Shown: positions 14,570 to 23,858 of the stretch, in pieces
Layout: the number at the start of each line of letters is the position of its first letter
Numbering within the stretch: the first letter of the stretch is position 1
Source of the DNA: an uncultured Clostridia bacterium
GTDB taxonomy: Bacteria; Bacillota; Clostridia; Monoglobales; Monoglobaceae
Assembly (NCBI GenBank): GCA_934454115.1
Contig: CAKSFQ010000016.1
Span: 1-55,519, forward strand
DNA: 55,519 nucleotides
Reading direction: 5' to 3'
The notes under the pieces: model-generated
What the model was told of the DNA's origin: nothing
The model's database searches: none
The model's input: the letters and a program-made list of their open reading frames with translations, nothing else
Position numbers and translations under genes: made by a program

Positions 14570-16656
14570 AGGCAGTTTTTATCAAAGAGTGGAAGGCCTA
14601 TTTTAAGTCTCCGATCGGCTACATATTTTCCGGCATCTTTTTGGCGCTGTGTGCGATCTTCTTTGTATCCGGCACGCTGGCTTATCAAACCGCCGATCTA
14701 AAATCAATGTTTGCAAACATCAATGTGATCTACCTGTTTTTGGTATCGATCCTGACCATGGGCCTTTTGTCCTTAGAGCGCAGCCGCCGTACCGATCAGC
14801 TTTTGCTGACGGCGCCGGTCAGCGTTACGCAGATCGTTATCGGCAAGTATCTGGCGGCGCTTTCCGTCTTTGGCATTACCCTGGCCGTTTCTCTGATCTT
14901 TCCGGTGATCCTCTGTATCTTCGGCAGTCCGAGCATCACCGAGATGATCGGTTCCTACATCGGCTTTATTCTGCTCTGGGGCGCGTTTATCTCTATCGGT
15001 CTTTTCATCTCCGCGCTGACAGAGAGCCAGATGATCGCGGCCATCGTTACCTTCGGCGTTTTGCTGCTGGTCTTTTACATGGATTGGATTGCGGCCAACA
15101 TTTCAAACGCTGCCATCCAAAAGGTTGTCACATGGTTCTCGCTGATGAGCCGCTATGAGGAATTCCAGAACGGCATTTTAAACACGGTAAACATCGTCTA
15201 CTATCTCAGCTTTATCGGCGTATTTTTGTTTCTTACCGTGCAGGCGGTTCGGCGGCGGCAATATGGCGATACCCGGTTTAAGATCCACAGTGCAGCAATG
15301 ACCGCGGCGGTACTCGCCGGCGCCGTTTTGCTGAACGGCATTGTCACCACCCTGGACGGCAAGCTACCCTTAAAATTTGATATGACCCAGGACAAGGTTT
15401 ACGAATTTTCGGCACAGACCAAGGAGGTCATGGCAGAACTCAGTGAACCGATCGACGTTTACGCACTCTATCCCGACAGTATGAGCGGCGAGCTGGTCTC
15501 CGCCATTAAGGAGTACCTGTCCCAATACCAAAGCATGAACAGTTTATTAAAGGTCACCTACATTGACCCGTACGAGGATCCGGCCTTTGCAAGAAAATAC
15601 GGCGATGACGCCGGGGTCGGTACCGTTGTGGTACAAAAAGGAGAACGGTTTAAGACCATTCCGCTCAGTCAGCTTTATCGGCAGAGCCAGTCCGGTACCG
15701 TCTCTATTGATATGGAAAAACAGATGACGGCCGCAATCCGCTATGTCGCAGGCAACGGCGCTGCGGTGAAGGCCTATCTGACCGAAGGTCACGGCGAATA
15801 CCGGAGCCAGGAGCTGAAAAAGGCGCTGGAGAGCGAGGGCTATACCGTTGAAACCATCAATCTTGCAACCAGCGAAATCCCGGAGGACGCAAGCATTCTC
15901 ATTTCCATGACGCCGTCTGCGGACGTTACCGCCGAGGAACGCGATATTATCGACGCCTACCTGCTAAAGGGCGGCAAGGCGGCCTGGATCTTTATGGCCG
16001 GAACCCCTGCCATGGAGCGTCTCTACAGTTATCTTGCGGAATGGGGTATCACACCGAACAATGATTTTGCTTATGAAGGCGACAGCAGCAGGGCAATGCG
16101 CAGCAATATGGGCGTGCCGATTCCGTCGCCGGCGCTGCAAAAACACACCATCACCGAAAAATTGCAGCAAAGCGACATTCCTTTTGCCGCACCGGTCTCC
16201 TGCTCCTTTACCTTAAACGAGAATAATTTGCAGCACACCTATGTGACCTCGCTGCTTGAAACCTCCAAAAATTCCTGGGGCATTACCGACTTGCAGCGTA
16301 GCAGCACTCAAAAGGCAGAGGGTGACATCAGCGGCCCGCTCTCTCTCTCCGCGATCTCGGAAAAGAGCGACGGCACAGGTGGCTCTGTGCTGGTGATCGG
16401 TTCTCTGCAAGCCGTAGAGACCGACGGCATCTTAGAAGAATCCAGCTACTGTAACGGCGATTTTGTACTGAACGCCTTCTCCTACATGACGCAAAAGGGT
16501 GATTCCTTAAATATCCGCGCAAAGATCATCAGCGCCGAGCGTCTGACCATGACCGAGATGCAGGTAAAAGTGATCTCCATTGTGCTGCAATATGTACTGC
16601 CAATTTTGATTTTAGCTGCCGGCCTTTTGGTATGGCTGAGAAGGAGGTATCTGTAA
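14566..16656 (+). CDS. Fused ABC-2 permease and GldG-type auxiliary protein
   Basis: 696 residues in one chain. Residues 1-235 are an ABC-2 permease with about six membrane helices (GldF-like, ending VQAVRRRQYGDTRF). A further helix (about 244-262) leads to a large outer-face domain (265-660) with the ABC_transp_aux fold of GldG (LPLKFDMTQDKVYEFSAQT, ILISMTPSADVTAEE). A last helix (about 670-690) ends in basic residues. In Bacteroidetes GldF and GldG are separate genes; the fused form is widespread in Bacillota, where its substrate is unclear. The gene overlaps both neighbours by a few bases, so all three are translated together. Confidence 0.85.
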   Translation: MKAVFIKEWKAYFKSPIGYIFSGIFLALCAIFFVSGTLAYQTADLKSMFANINVIYLFLVSILTMGLLSLERSRRTDQLLLTAPVSVTQIVIGKYLAALSVFGITLAVSLIFPVILCIFGSPSITEMIGSYIGFILLWGAFISIGLFISALTESQMIAAIVTFGVLLLVFYMDWIAANISNAAIQKVVTWFSLMSRYEEFQNGILNTVNIVYYLSFIGVFLFLTVQAVRRRQYGDTRFKIHSAAMTAAVLAGAVLLNGIVTTLDGKLPLKFDMTQDKVYEFSAQTKEVMAELSEPIDVYALYPDSMSGELVSAIKEYLSQYQSMNSLLKVTYIDPYEDPAFARKYGDDAGVGTVVVQKGERFKTIPLSQLYRQSQSGTVSIDMEKQMTAAIRYVAGNGAAVKAYLTEGHGEYRSQELKKALESEGYTVETINLATSEIPEDASILISMTPSADVTAEERDIIDAYLLKGGKAAWIFMAGTPAMERLYSYLAEWGITPNNDFAYEGDSSRAMRSNMGVPIPSPALQKHTITEKLQQSDIPFAAPVSCSFTLNENNLQHTYVTSLLETSKNSWGITDLQRSSTQKAEGDISGPLSLSAISEKSDGTGGSVLVIGSLQAVETDGILEESSYCNGDFVLNAFSYMTQKGDSLNIRAKIISAERLTMTEMQVKVISIVLQYVLPILILAAGLLVWLRRRYL

Positions 16657-18038
16657 TGCCGAAACGGCGCAAACAAATCCGCAGCCTGATTCTTTCCGTG
16701 TTGGTTCTTCTTCTGCTTGGCGGCGGCTATCTGCTGGCCGTCCGCTGGGAACCGAAAACGGACGACAGCAAGGGCACGCCGACCGCCGCGGCAAACGTGA
16801 TTTCTCTGTTTCAGGCGGAATCCGATGAAGTCCGTGCGGTTTCTATCCAAAACCCAAACCAGACGTACACGCTTTATCAGGATGATGACGGCAATCTTTC
16901 GATTCCTGAACTATCCGACATTCCGTTTCAGCAAATAAGCCTAAAGAGCGCGTTTTCCGGCTTTTTGACAGTAACCGCCGAGCGTAAAATCACCGACGAT
17001 CTAAGCCGCGCGGCAGAATTTGGGCTTGACAGAGGCAACGCCTCCTTTACCATTCAAAAAAAGGACGGCGCAAAGGTACGGTTTTTGGTGGGCGACAATC
17101 TGCCGGGCGAGAGCAGCTATTACATGATGCAAGACGGCGGCGACGGCATCTATGCCCTGTCCTCCTACAAGGCGGACGCGCTGCTGCAATCGACCAACAG
17201 CTTCCGCAGCAAAAACCTGTTTTCGGTTTCCACGGACAGTATCACCGCCTTTTCGGTCGCACGCGGCGGCGAAACGCTGCTTAAGACAAGGCTTGCGGCC
17301 GAGGGCGAAAAGCCGCTCAATACCTATCAGTGCGTCTGGGTGGCCGAGACCCCCTGCGCCGGCGAGGGCGCCTCCGAGGATCGGATTGGCACGCTGCTGA
17401 AAAACTTTGCATCCGTGGCCGTCTCCGACTTTGCGGACGATCACCCCGGCGACCTTAACCGCTATGGTTTGGGGAATGACGCCTATGTCCTGACCATTGA
17501 GACCGCCGTTGATACCTATACGATGCGCATCGGTGCAGCATGCGAAAACGGCGTTTACTTCCAATGCGGCAGTGAGCCGTTTGTCTACATCGGCGACAGC
17601 GCTTATCTCGATGCGTTCTCCGGCTTTGATCCGATGCAGTATATCCAAAAATTTGTCCGCATCGCACCGATTGATGCGGTTTCTTCGGTGGAGATTCAAA
17701 GAGACGGGCGCACGATGACGCTGACCATTAGCGACGGCGATGAAGAAGAAAACGAGGATAAGTACCAAATCAACGGCAAAACCACCAAGGCGGATAATTT
17801 TAAAAAGATTTATCAGCAGGTCATTGGCATTCTGTTTGTCAATTCCGCCGCCCATTCTGAGGCCGCCGATCCGTTTATGACAATTACCTATCATTTTAAA
17901 GACGGCAGCGCCGATACCAGCCGCTACTTTGCTTACGATGAGCGGTACTATCTTGCGGAGCGGAGCGACGGGAAATGCTTTACCGTCTTAAAATCAACGC
18001 TGAACGATCTGTTTTCGACGCTGGACGCCGCAAACTGA
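16656..18038 (+). CDS. DUF4340 domain membrane-anchored protein
   Basis: 460 residues. A basic N-terminus and one membrane helix (about 8-28) are followed by a long extracytoplasmic region with beta-rich DUF4340 repeats (for example LSRAAEFGLDRGNASFTIQ and DLNRYGLGNDAYVLTIET). The start at 16656 has AAGGAGG 8 nt upstream and its A is shared with the stop codon of the preceding gene. DUF4340 proteins regularly sit behind GldG-type ABC genes and may act with them at the outer face. The biochemical role is unknown. Confidence 0.8.
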   Translation: MPKRRKQIRSLILSVLVLLLLGGGYLLAVRWEPKTDDSKGTPTAAANVISLFQAESDEVRAVSIQNPNQTYTLYQDDDGNLSIPELSDIPFQQISLKSAFSGFLTVTAERKITDDLSRAAEFGLDRGNASFTIQKKDGAKVRFLVGDNLPGESSYYMMQDGGDGIYALSSYKADALLQSTNSFRSKNLFSVSTDSITAFSVARGGETLLKTRLAAEGEKPLNTYQCVWVAETPCAGEGASEDRIGTLLKNFASVAVSDFADDHPGDLNRYGLGNDAYVLTIETAVDTYTMRIGAACENGVYFQCGSEPFVYIGDSAYLDAFSGFDPMQYIQKFVRIAPIDAVSSVEIQRDGRTMTLTISDGDEEENEDKYQINGKTTKADNFKKIYQQVIGILFVNSAAHSEAADPFMTITYHFKDGSADTSRYFAYDERYYLAERSDGKCFTVLKSTLNDLFSTLDAAN

Positions 18039-18064
18039 TACATTGACAAAAATCAAATTTTAAC

Positions 18065-18146
18065 GCCCCGTCAAAGGGGCAAAAAAGCGCATCGAGCGCG
18101 AAAAAACCGACCTCCAAACGTTAGGACTGCGGGAGGTCGGTTTTTT
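18065..18146. terminator. Hairpin pair with bidirectional terminator
   Basis: A small stem GCCCC/GGGGC (18065-18080) is followed by a strong one, CCGACCTCC (18107-18115) with GGAGGTCGG (18132-18140), flanked by A6 and T6. It closes the ABC exporter operon. Confidence 0.85.
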
Positions 18147-18162
18147 CATGGATAGGTCTCGC

Positions 18163-18191
18163 TTGACAAACGGCGGGAAATACGATACAAT
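18163..18191 (+). promoter_or_regulatory. Promoter of the CBS-domain membrane protein
   Basis: TTGACA (18163-18168), 17-base spacer, TACAAT (18186-18191), 45 bases before the start codon. Confidence 0.85.
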
Positions 18192-18236
18192 GAAAAAAAT
18201 TATTATGAAAAATATGAATATAATGGGGGAACAATC

Positions 18237-19571
18237 TTGTCAGATGGCAATCTGTGGCTGATGCTGCTTTTGCAGGCGGTGCTGATCGCACTGAATGCGG
18301 TTTTCGCCTCGGCGGAAATAGCGGTTATCAGCATGAACGAATCAAAACTTGAAAAATTGGCACAGGAGGGAAATCCGCAGGCTCGACACCTGCGCGGACT
18401 TATTCAGGATCCTGCGCGGTTTCTCGCAACCATTCAGGTCGCAGTCACGCTGGCCGGCTTTTTGGGCAGCGCCTTTGCGGCAGAGAATTTTTCTGCGCCG
18501 CTGGTTACGTGGCTGCTTTCGCTTGGCGTTAAGCTGCCGGCCGGGACGCTACGCACCCTGTCGGTGATTCTGATTACCTTGCTTTTGTCCTATGTCACGC
18601 TGGTCTTTGGCGAATTGGTACCAAAACGCGTTGCTATGCGAAAACCGGAGGATCTGGCGCTGCGTATCACACCCATGGTTCGCTTGATTTCCGCCTTATT
18701 TGCGCCGATTGTCTGGCTCCTTACCCACTCTACCAATCTGGTGCTTCGCCTGTGCGGCATTGACCCCAATACAGAAGAGAACGACGTCTCAGAGGAAGAA
18801 ATCCGCATGATGGTTGATATCGGCTCGGAGAGCGGTGTGATCGATGACGATGAAAAAGAGATGATCCATAATATTTTTGAACTGGACGATAAGCCGGCCG
18901 GGGATATTATGACGCACCGGACAGAGTCCTGTATTCTCTGGATTGAGGACTCAATCGAGCAATGGCGTGCGTATATCGATGAGACCGGGCATACACGCTA
19001 TCCGGTCTGCGGCGATGATATCGATGATGTGATCGGTATCGTCAACAGCCGTGATTTTTATCGGTTTTTGCTCGGCGGCGGCCAGAAGAGTACGCTGCGT
19101 AACATCATCCGGGAGCCGTATTTTGTCCCGGACAGCATGAAAGCAGACGAATTATTTTCCAGAATGCAGCAGAAAAACACCCATATGGTCGTTGTGATGG
19201 ACGAATACGGCGGTTTTCAGGGCGTTGTCACGCAAAAGGATCTTTTAGAAGAGATTGTCGGCGAGTTATATAGCGAGGACGAAGCGCCGGAGCAGGAACG
19301 CGATATCGTAAAGTTAAATGATATCACCTGGAAAATCCGCGGCGGCGCAGAGATTGAGGATGTGGAAGATGCGCTTGGCGTTACCTTTCCGGATGGGGAT
19401 TACAATACCTTTGCCGGTCTGGTGCTGGACGCCATTGAGACCTTGCCGGAGGACGGCGAAACTGTGCGCACCAAAATCGGCCGCATGGAGATTCATGTCA
19501 CCAAAATTGCCGAACACCGTATCGAGGAGGCCATCGTTACGCTCACGGAAGAGAATCCGACAGAAGGATAA
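18237..19571 (+). CDS. CorC/HlyC-family membrane protein (CNNM/DUF21 with CBS pair)
   Basis: 444 residues: a DUF21 transmembrane domain (about 5-195, with LNAVFASAEIAV and FGELVPKR), a paired CBS domain (about 210-335) and a C-terminal CorC_HlyC domain (about 350-435, with GDYNTFAGLVLDAI). The family includes Mg2+ exporters such as MpfA; older annotations say hemolysin. The start is TTG at 18237, chosen because GGGGGA lies 6 nt upstream and the next in-frame ATG (18261) would cut into the first helix. It is a single-gene unit with its own promoter and terminator. Confidence 0.88.
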   Translation: MSDGNLWLMLLLQAVLIALNAVFASAEIAVISMNESKLEKLAQEGNPQARHLRGLIQDPARFLATIQVAVTLAGFLGSAFAAENFSAPLVTWLLSLGVKLPAGTLRTLSVILITLLLSYVTLVFGELVPKRVAMRKPEDLALRITPMVRLISALFAPIVWLLTHSTNLVLRLCGIDPNTEENDVSEEEIRMMVDIGSESGVIDDDEKEMIHNIFELDDKPAGDIMTHRTESCILWIEDSIEQWRAYIDETGHTRYPVCGDDIDDVIGIVNSRDFYRFLLGGGQKSTLRNIIREPYFVPDSMKADELFSRMQQKNTHMVVVMDEYGGFQGVVTQKDLLEEIVGELYSEDEAPEQERDIVKLNDITWKIRGGAEIEDVEDALGVTFPDGDYNTFAGLVLDAIETLPEDGETVRTKIGRMEIHVTKIAEHRIEEAIVTLTEENPTEG

Positions 19572-19574
19572 AAC

Positions 19575-19624
19575 AAGGGGCTGTGGTAAGACGATTTTTA
19601 AAATCGTATTAACCACAACCCCTT
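19575..19624. terminator. Bidirectional terminator between convergent genes
   Basis: AAGGGG (19575-19580) pairs with CCCCTT (19619-19624), then TGTGGT with ACCACA and ACGATTTT with AAAATCGT inside: a nearly continuous stem serving both converging transcripts. Confidence 0.85.
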
Positions 19625-19641
19625 TGTTATGAGTTTTATTT

Positions 19642-20238
19642 TTATGCCAGAGAAGAAACCGCTTTGATGAGATTGCCGAACAACGCCTCAAAAAACGCGT
19701 CCTTGTCGCTGCCGGGCACCCAGGTTCCGTCCTCCTTTACCATGGTTACGGTCAGCGTCGTCTCCACCGTACCAAGGTCGTCTCGGCGAATTACCTCTGC
19801 CATCTTATCAGCCAAGCGCTTTTGGTATTCCTCCTGTGTCATGGACGGCAGCTTTGCCTGATAATCCGCATCGGCAACCATGGCCATAACCTCTCCCAAA
19901 TAGGCGCTGACCACCTTAGAAAAATCCACGGTTGTGACCGATGCCGTAATTTTCACACTGCCGTTATCCGCTTTCTCTGCCGAGGTGACGCGGTACTGCG
20001 TCTTTTTCAGCACCTCCGCAGCGGCCGTCGTTACCACGCTTTTCGTTTCCTGATCCAAAAAATCCTGATCCTTTGGCTGATAATAGATACTGATTTTTTC
20101 AGGATCTCCGCTAATAAGCGTCTGCATCATCGTCTCAAATGCCCCTTTGGCATCCTTCTTTGCACCGCAACCGACCATCAGCAAGACTATTGCCAAAAGG
20201 CAGAGAATCCCGCTGCTTTTTAATATTTTTTTCATCAT
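19642..20238 (-). CDS. Secreted lipoprotein of unknown function
   Basis: 198 residues. The N-terminus is a lipoprotein signal: MMKKILK, a hydrophobic core, then the lipobox LMVGC with the modified Cys at about 24. The mature part is soluble, mixed alpha/beta, with repeated short Thr/Val-rich strands, and resembles the DUF5105-like lipoproteins of Clostridia; I do not assign a function. ATG at 20238 is preferred to the GTG at 20244 because GGGT then has about 6-7 nt spacing. It has its own promoter and converges with the CBS protein gene. Confidence 0.75.
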   Translation of the reverse strand: MMKKILKSSGILCLLAIVLLMVGCGAKKDAKGAFETMMQTLISGDPEKISIYYQPKDQDFLDQETKSVVTTAAAEVLKKTQYRVTSAEKADNGSVKITASVTTVDFSKVVSAYLGEVMAMVADADYQAKLPSMTQEEYQKRLADKMAEVIRRDDLGTVETTLTVTMVKEDGTWVPGSDKDAFFEALFGNLIKAVSSLA

Positions 20239-20262
20239 TTTCACACCCTTTATACGGGTTTT

Positions 20263-20291
20263 ATTGTAACACAGGCCGGGTATCTTGTCAA
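20263..20291 (-). promoter_or_regulatory. Promoter of the lipoprotein gene
   Basis: Minus strand TTGACA (20286-20291), 17-base spacer, TACAAT (20263-20268). Confidence 0.85.
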
Positions 20292-20403
20292 ATGAAATTC
20301 CGGTGCAGGCAGCGTTTTTTACAAAACAAGGCGGCTTTTGTGTTGTCTGTAAATTTTTATGTGTTTGACAAAAAATTGAAAAAACTATGGTATTTCTGAT
20401 GAA

Positions 20404-20500
20404 AGTGTGATATACTGATCGGGATAAGAAAAATGATAAGCTGCTATATGCAAAGGCTGGGCCTGCAGAGTGCGTGTTGGGCGCATTAAGGGCTTACGCC
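20404..20500 (+). other. Intergenic stretch with an orphan plus-strand promoter
   Basis: TGATATACT at about 20407-20415 reads as an extended -10 element (TGN-TATACT) on the plus strand, with a poor -35. No gene follows in that direction before the minus-strand DUF4830 gene at 20486. Transcription would be antisense to that gene's 3' end or would run on to rsuA. An 18-codon frame starting at 20433 has no good ribosome site. I see nothing else recognisable between 20292 and 20485. Confidence 0.3.
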
Positions 20501-20938
20501 TGCCGGGATTTGTCCGGTGGTGTCGCTGATCGGCTGCAAAAACCCGCCGGCGGAGAGCGAGCAGATGTCTGCCGCGATGATGCCGTCCCTGGTGACAAAG
20601 ACATCGGCGCGGATTTGTGCCGCTGCGGAATCCTTGTGGTTTAGGACAAGATAGGCGTACCGTGTGGCGTGCGCGCCCTTATGCGCCGCAAAGTCAAAGC
20701 CGGCGGCTTTTGCGATGGCGTCATAGGTTTGGCAGACAACATCAAATTCTTCAGGAATGGTCAGGCGGATGATTTCCTCCGGCTTTTCCCGGACCTCCCA
20801 TCCGTAGGAACGGATTAGCGCCAGATTTTTATCATTGATGCCGGAGTCGGCGCTGAAGAATAAAAAAATGATACCGATGAGCGCCGCGGCGGCGGCCAAT
20901 GGGATCAAAAGCGCCTTTCGGCTGCGTCTGGCAGACAT
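20486..20938 (-). CDS. DUF4830 domain membrane-anchored protein
   Basis: 150 residues. Basic N-terminus and one membrane helix (about 9-29), then an outer domain with IRSYGWEVREKPEEI and LTIPEEFDVVCQTYDAIAKAAGFD, which fit the DUF4830 family of Clostridia. No enzymatic motif is visible. GGAGG lies 9-10 nt before the ATG. It is divergent from rsuA. Function unknown. Confidence 0.72.
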   Translation of the reverse strand: MSARRSRKALLIPLAAAAALIGIIFLFFSADSGINDKNLALIRSYGWEVREKPEEIIRLTIPEEFDVVCQTYDAIAKAAGFDFAAHKGAHATRYAYLVLNHKDSAAAQIRADVFVTRDGIIAADICSLSAGGFLQPISDTTGQIPAGVSP

Positions 20939-21023
20939 AGAACGTTCCTCCGTTTCCTGATGCGAAAAAAGTTTCTTCTTTTATTATGCCTATGCGCCGT
21001 TTGTATAAAATATGAGGTGAAAG

Positions 21024-21731
21024 ATGCGACTGGATAAATATTTGGCAGACTGCGGCGTTGGCAGCCGCAGCGAGATAAAAAAACAGATTCGTGCCGGTGC
21101 GGTGCGCGTTTTGGGGTTGGCGGCGCCAAAGCCGGAATCGCAGATCAACCCGGAGACGGCGGCGGTTTTTTGGTGCGGCCAAAAGCTCAGCTATCGAAAG
21201 TTTATCTATTTGATGCTCAACAAGCCGGCCGGCTATGTCTCGGCTACGTGGGACGCAAAGCTTCCCACGGTTTTGGATCTTGTGCCAAAGGAATATCGGC
21301 ACTTTTCGCCAAGCCCGGTCGGCAGACTGGATCGGGACACCGAGGGGCTTTGCCTTTTAACCAATGACGGTCAGCTCTCGCACCGCTTGCTCAGCCCGTC
21401 AAAGCATGTGCCAAAGACCTATTATGCGGAGGTGCGCGGATGCGTGACGGAGGAGGACGCAGCGGCATTTTCAAGGGGCGTCACCTTAGATGACGGCTAT
21501 CATACCAAGCCGGGAGAGCTTGTGATTTTGAGCGCCGGTGCGGTTTCCAAGGTGCATATCACCATCACGGAGGGGAAATTCCACCAGGTCAAGCGAATGT
21601 TTCAGGCGGTTGGGAAAGAGGTTGTCTATCTAAAGCGCATCCGTATGAACCGCCTCTGTTTAGATCCTGCGCTGCAGCCGGGCGAGATTCGTGTGTTGAC
21701 AGAGGAAGAATGTCGGCTTTTGGAAAATTAA
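21024..21731 (+). CDS. Ribosomal small-subunit pseudouridine synthase, RsuA/RluB family
   Basis: 235 residues. S4 RNA-binding domain at the N-terminus (1-50, MRLDKYLADCGVGSRSEIKK), then the pseudouridine synthase domain with catalytic Asp in VGRLDRDTEGLCLLTNDG (about 93-110) and the KTYYAEVRG strand. The family modifies a uridine in rRNA; the RsuA site in E. coli is 16S U516. GAGGTG lies 7 nt before the ATG. It may lead the operon that continues with yifB 54 bases later. Confidence 0.88.
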   Translation: MRLDKYLADCGVGSRSEIKKQIRAGAVRVLGLAAPKPESQINPETAAVFWCGQKLSYRKFIYLMLNKPAGYVSATWDAKLPTVLDLVPKEYRHFSPSPVGRLDRDTEGLCLLTNDGQLSHRLLSPSKHVPKTYYAEVRGCVTEEDAAAFSRGVTLDDGYHTKPGELVILSAGAVSKVHITITEGKFHQVKRMFQAVGKEVVYLKRIRMNRLCLDPALQPGEIRVLTEEECRLLEN

Positions 21732-21785
21732 AATTGCGTATCGCGGGGGAACGATGGTGCATAAGATAAAAAGGGGACAAGAATT

Positions 21786-23321
21786 ATGATTGCAAAAATC
21801 AACAGTGCCGGGCTATGCGGCATGCAGGGGTACATGATTCAGGCAGAGGCCGATGTCAGCCCCGGGATCCCGGCGTGGGAGATTGTCGGACTGCCGGACG
21901 TTGCCGTACGGGAATCCAAGGAGCGAATCCGTAGTGCGGTCAAGCATGCCGGGTTTCAGATTCCGGGAAAACGGATGGTGATTAACCTTGCACCGGCCGA
22001 TGTTAAAAAGGAGGGCGCCTATCTGGATCTGCCGATTGCACTGGGGATTTTAGTCAGCTCCGGGCAGCTGCCGATCTCCGATATGGCAGATGCCGCCTTT
22101 TTCGGCGAACTGTCCCTGGACGGCCGGCTGCGCCCGATCAGAGGGGCGCTGCCCCTGGCGATAACGGCATATCAAAACGGAATCCGGCGTCTCTTTTTGC
22201 CGGAGGAGAACGCCCGTGAAGCGGCCGTGGTTTCGGAAATCACGGTTTACGGGATTTCATCGCTCGGCCAGCTTTTGGAGCATCTTTTGGGGGAGATGGC
22301 GCTTAAAAAGGCAGAACTGGATGTTGATGCGCTGTTTCGGCAGGCGGCGCGGAGCGCGCTCGATTTTGCGGAGGTCAAGGGACAGAAAAACGCCAAGCGC
22401 GCTTTAGAGGTCGCGGCGGCCGGCGGACATAACGTGCTTTTGATCGGACCGCCCGGATCGGGAAAAACGATGCTGGCACAGCGGATTCCCTCCATTTTAC
22501 CGAACCTCAGCTTTGCGGAGGCGTTGGAGGTTACCAAGGTGCACAGTATCGCCGGCAAGCTGAGAAAGGACGAGCCGATGGTGCTGCGCCGTCCCTTCCG
22601 CAGTCCGCATCACACGGTGTCGGCGGTGGGGCTGACGGGCGGCGGCAGCAACCCTAAGCCCGGCGAGGTCAGCCTGGCGCATCACGGCGTTTTGTTTTTA
22701 GACGAGCTGCCGGAATTTCGGAAAGAGGCGTTGGAAATTCTGCGCCAGCCGCTGGAGGATGGCACAGTGACCATTACCCGTGCAAGCGGTAGTTTTTCCT
22801 ACCCTTGCAATGTGATGCTGGTTGCCTCCATGAATCCATGTCCCTGCGGCTATTATGGGGACAAGACTCACGGGTGCAGTTGTGCGCCGGCGCAGATTCA
22901 GCGATATTTAGGAAAAGTCAGCGGCCCTTTGCTTGACCGGATTGATTTACATATTGAGGTGCCTGCCGTGGCGTATGAAGATCTGGAGCAGAAGCAGGAG
23001 ATGGGCGAGCCATCGGCAAAGATTAAGGAGCGGGTGGATCGTGCCAGAGAGATCCAGATGGCGCGCTACCGCGGCAGCGGCATTTACTCCAACTCACAGC
23101 TGACGCCGGGACTGATGGAGGAATTTTGCAGCCTAGAGCCGGCCGCGGCGGAGCTGCTCAGACAGGCGTTTGAAAACCTGGGGCTCAGCGCCAGGGCGCA
23201 CAACCGGATTTTAAAGGTCGCAAGAACCATTGCGGATCTTTCCGGCAGCAAGAACATTGAACCGATGCATCTGGCCGAGGCGATTCAGTACCGGTCACTG
23301 GATCGGAAATTTTGGGCATAA
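21786..23321 (+). CDS. YifB-family Mg-chelatase-like AAA+ ATPase (ComM)
   Basis: 511 residues. N-terminal ChlI-like domain (1-185, EIVGLPDVAVRESKERIRSA), AAA+ core with Walker A GPPGSGKTML (about 220-229), Walker B LFLDELPEF (about 302-310) and a sensor region, then a C-terminal Mg-chelatase domain (about 415-505). ComM-type proteins are hexameric helicases that aid branch migration during natural transformation; in Clostridia the role is less studied. GGGGACAAGA lies before the ATG at 21786. Confidence 0.9.
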   Translation: MIAKINSAGLCGMQGYMIQAEADVSPGIPAWEIVGLPDVAVRESKERIRSAVKHAGFQIPGKRMVINLAPADVKKEGAYLDLPIALGILVSSGQLPISDMADAAFFGELSLDGRLRPIRGALPLAITAYQNGIRRLFLPEENAREAAVVSEITVYGISSLGQLLEHLLGEMALKKAELDVDALFRQAARSALDFAEVKGQKNAKRALEVAAAGGHNVLLIGPPGSGKTMLAQRIPSILPNLSFAEALEVTKVHSIAGKLRKDEPMVLRRPFRSPHHTVSAVGLTGGGSNPKPGEVSLAHHGVLFLDELPEFRKEALEILRQPLEDGTVTITRASGSFSYPCNVMLVASMNPCPCGYYGDKTHGCSCAPAQIQRYLGKVSGPLLDRIDLHIEVPAVAYEDLEQKQEMGEPSAKIKERVDRAREIQMARYRGSGIYSNSQLTPGLMEEFCSLEPAAAELLRQAFENLGLSARAHNRILKVARTIADLSGSKNIEPMHLAEAIQYRSLDRKFWA

Positions 23322-23366
23322 AATTTTGGACATAAATATTGTAGGTTTTAATCAGGAGGAAAACAC

Positions 23367-23858
23367 ATGCGACTGCATATTGTTTTGGTGGAGCCGGAGA
23401 TTCCGGCCAACACCGGGAATATCTCCAGAACCTGTTCGGTCATCGGCGCTTCGCTGCATCTGGTGCATCCCTTAGGCTTTGATATCAGCGAAAAGCAGGT
23501 GCGCCGCGCAGGACTGGACTACTGGGACGAGCTGGAGCTGCACGAATATCAAAGCTTTGACGAGGTGCGTGCGGCTTATCCGGACGGAACGTTTTATTAC
23601 TGCACAACCAAGGGCGCGCATACATACAGCGAGGCGGACTATACCAAAGCGCAGGGCGATCTCTTTTTTGTATTCGGCAAGGAGACAAAGGGCTTGCCGG
23701 AGCCGCTCCTTCGGGAGAATCGGGCAAACTGCATCCGCATTCCCATGCGGGAGAATAAGCGGTCGCTCAACTTGTCCAACTCGGTAGCCGTGATTGCCTA
23801 TGAGGCGCTGCGGCAGTATGATTTTAAAAATTTGAAAAAAGAAGGTGTTTTACAGTGA
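23367..23858 (+). CDS. trmL: tRNA (cytidine(34)-2'-O)-methyltransferase TrmL
   Basis: 163 residues, the typical size. The SPOUT fold motifs HIVLVEPEIPANTGNISRTC, FVFGKETKGLP and IPMRENKRSLNLSNSVAVIAYEALRQ (the last two near 105 and 135) are diagnostic of TrmL, which methylates the wobble-base ribose in leucine tRNAs. AGGAGG lies 8 nt before the ATG. It overlaps degV by four bases (GTGA), so the genes are translationally coupled. Confidence 0.92.
   Translation: MRLHIVLVEPEIPANTGNISRTCSVIGASLHLVHPLGFDISEKQVRRAGLDYWDELELHEYQSFDEVRAAYPDGTFYYCTTKGAHTYSEADYTKAQGDLFFVFGKETKGLPEPLLRENRANCIRIPMRENKRSLNLSNSVAVIAYEALRQYDFKNLKKEGVLQ

Noticed and set aside
17001..17894. 297-codon minus-strand frame opposite the DUF4340 gene
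   Set aside because: The plus-strand gene has a ribosome site, membrane helix and operon position; the antisense frame has none.
20433..20489. 18-codon frame as a leader peptide or toxin
   Set aside because: No convincing ribosome site, no runs of a regulatory amino acid, and no attenuator follows.
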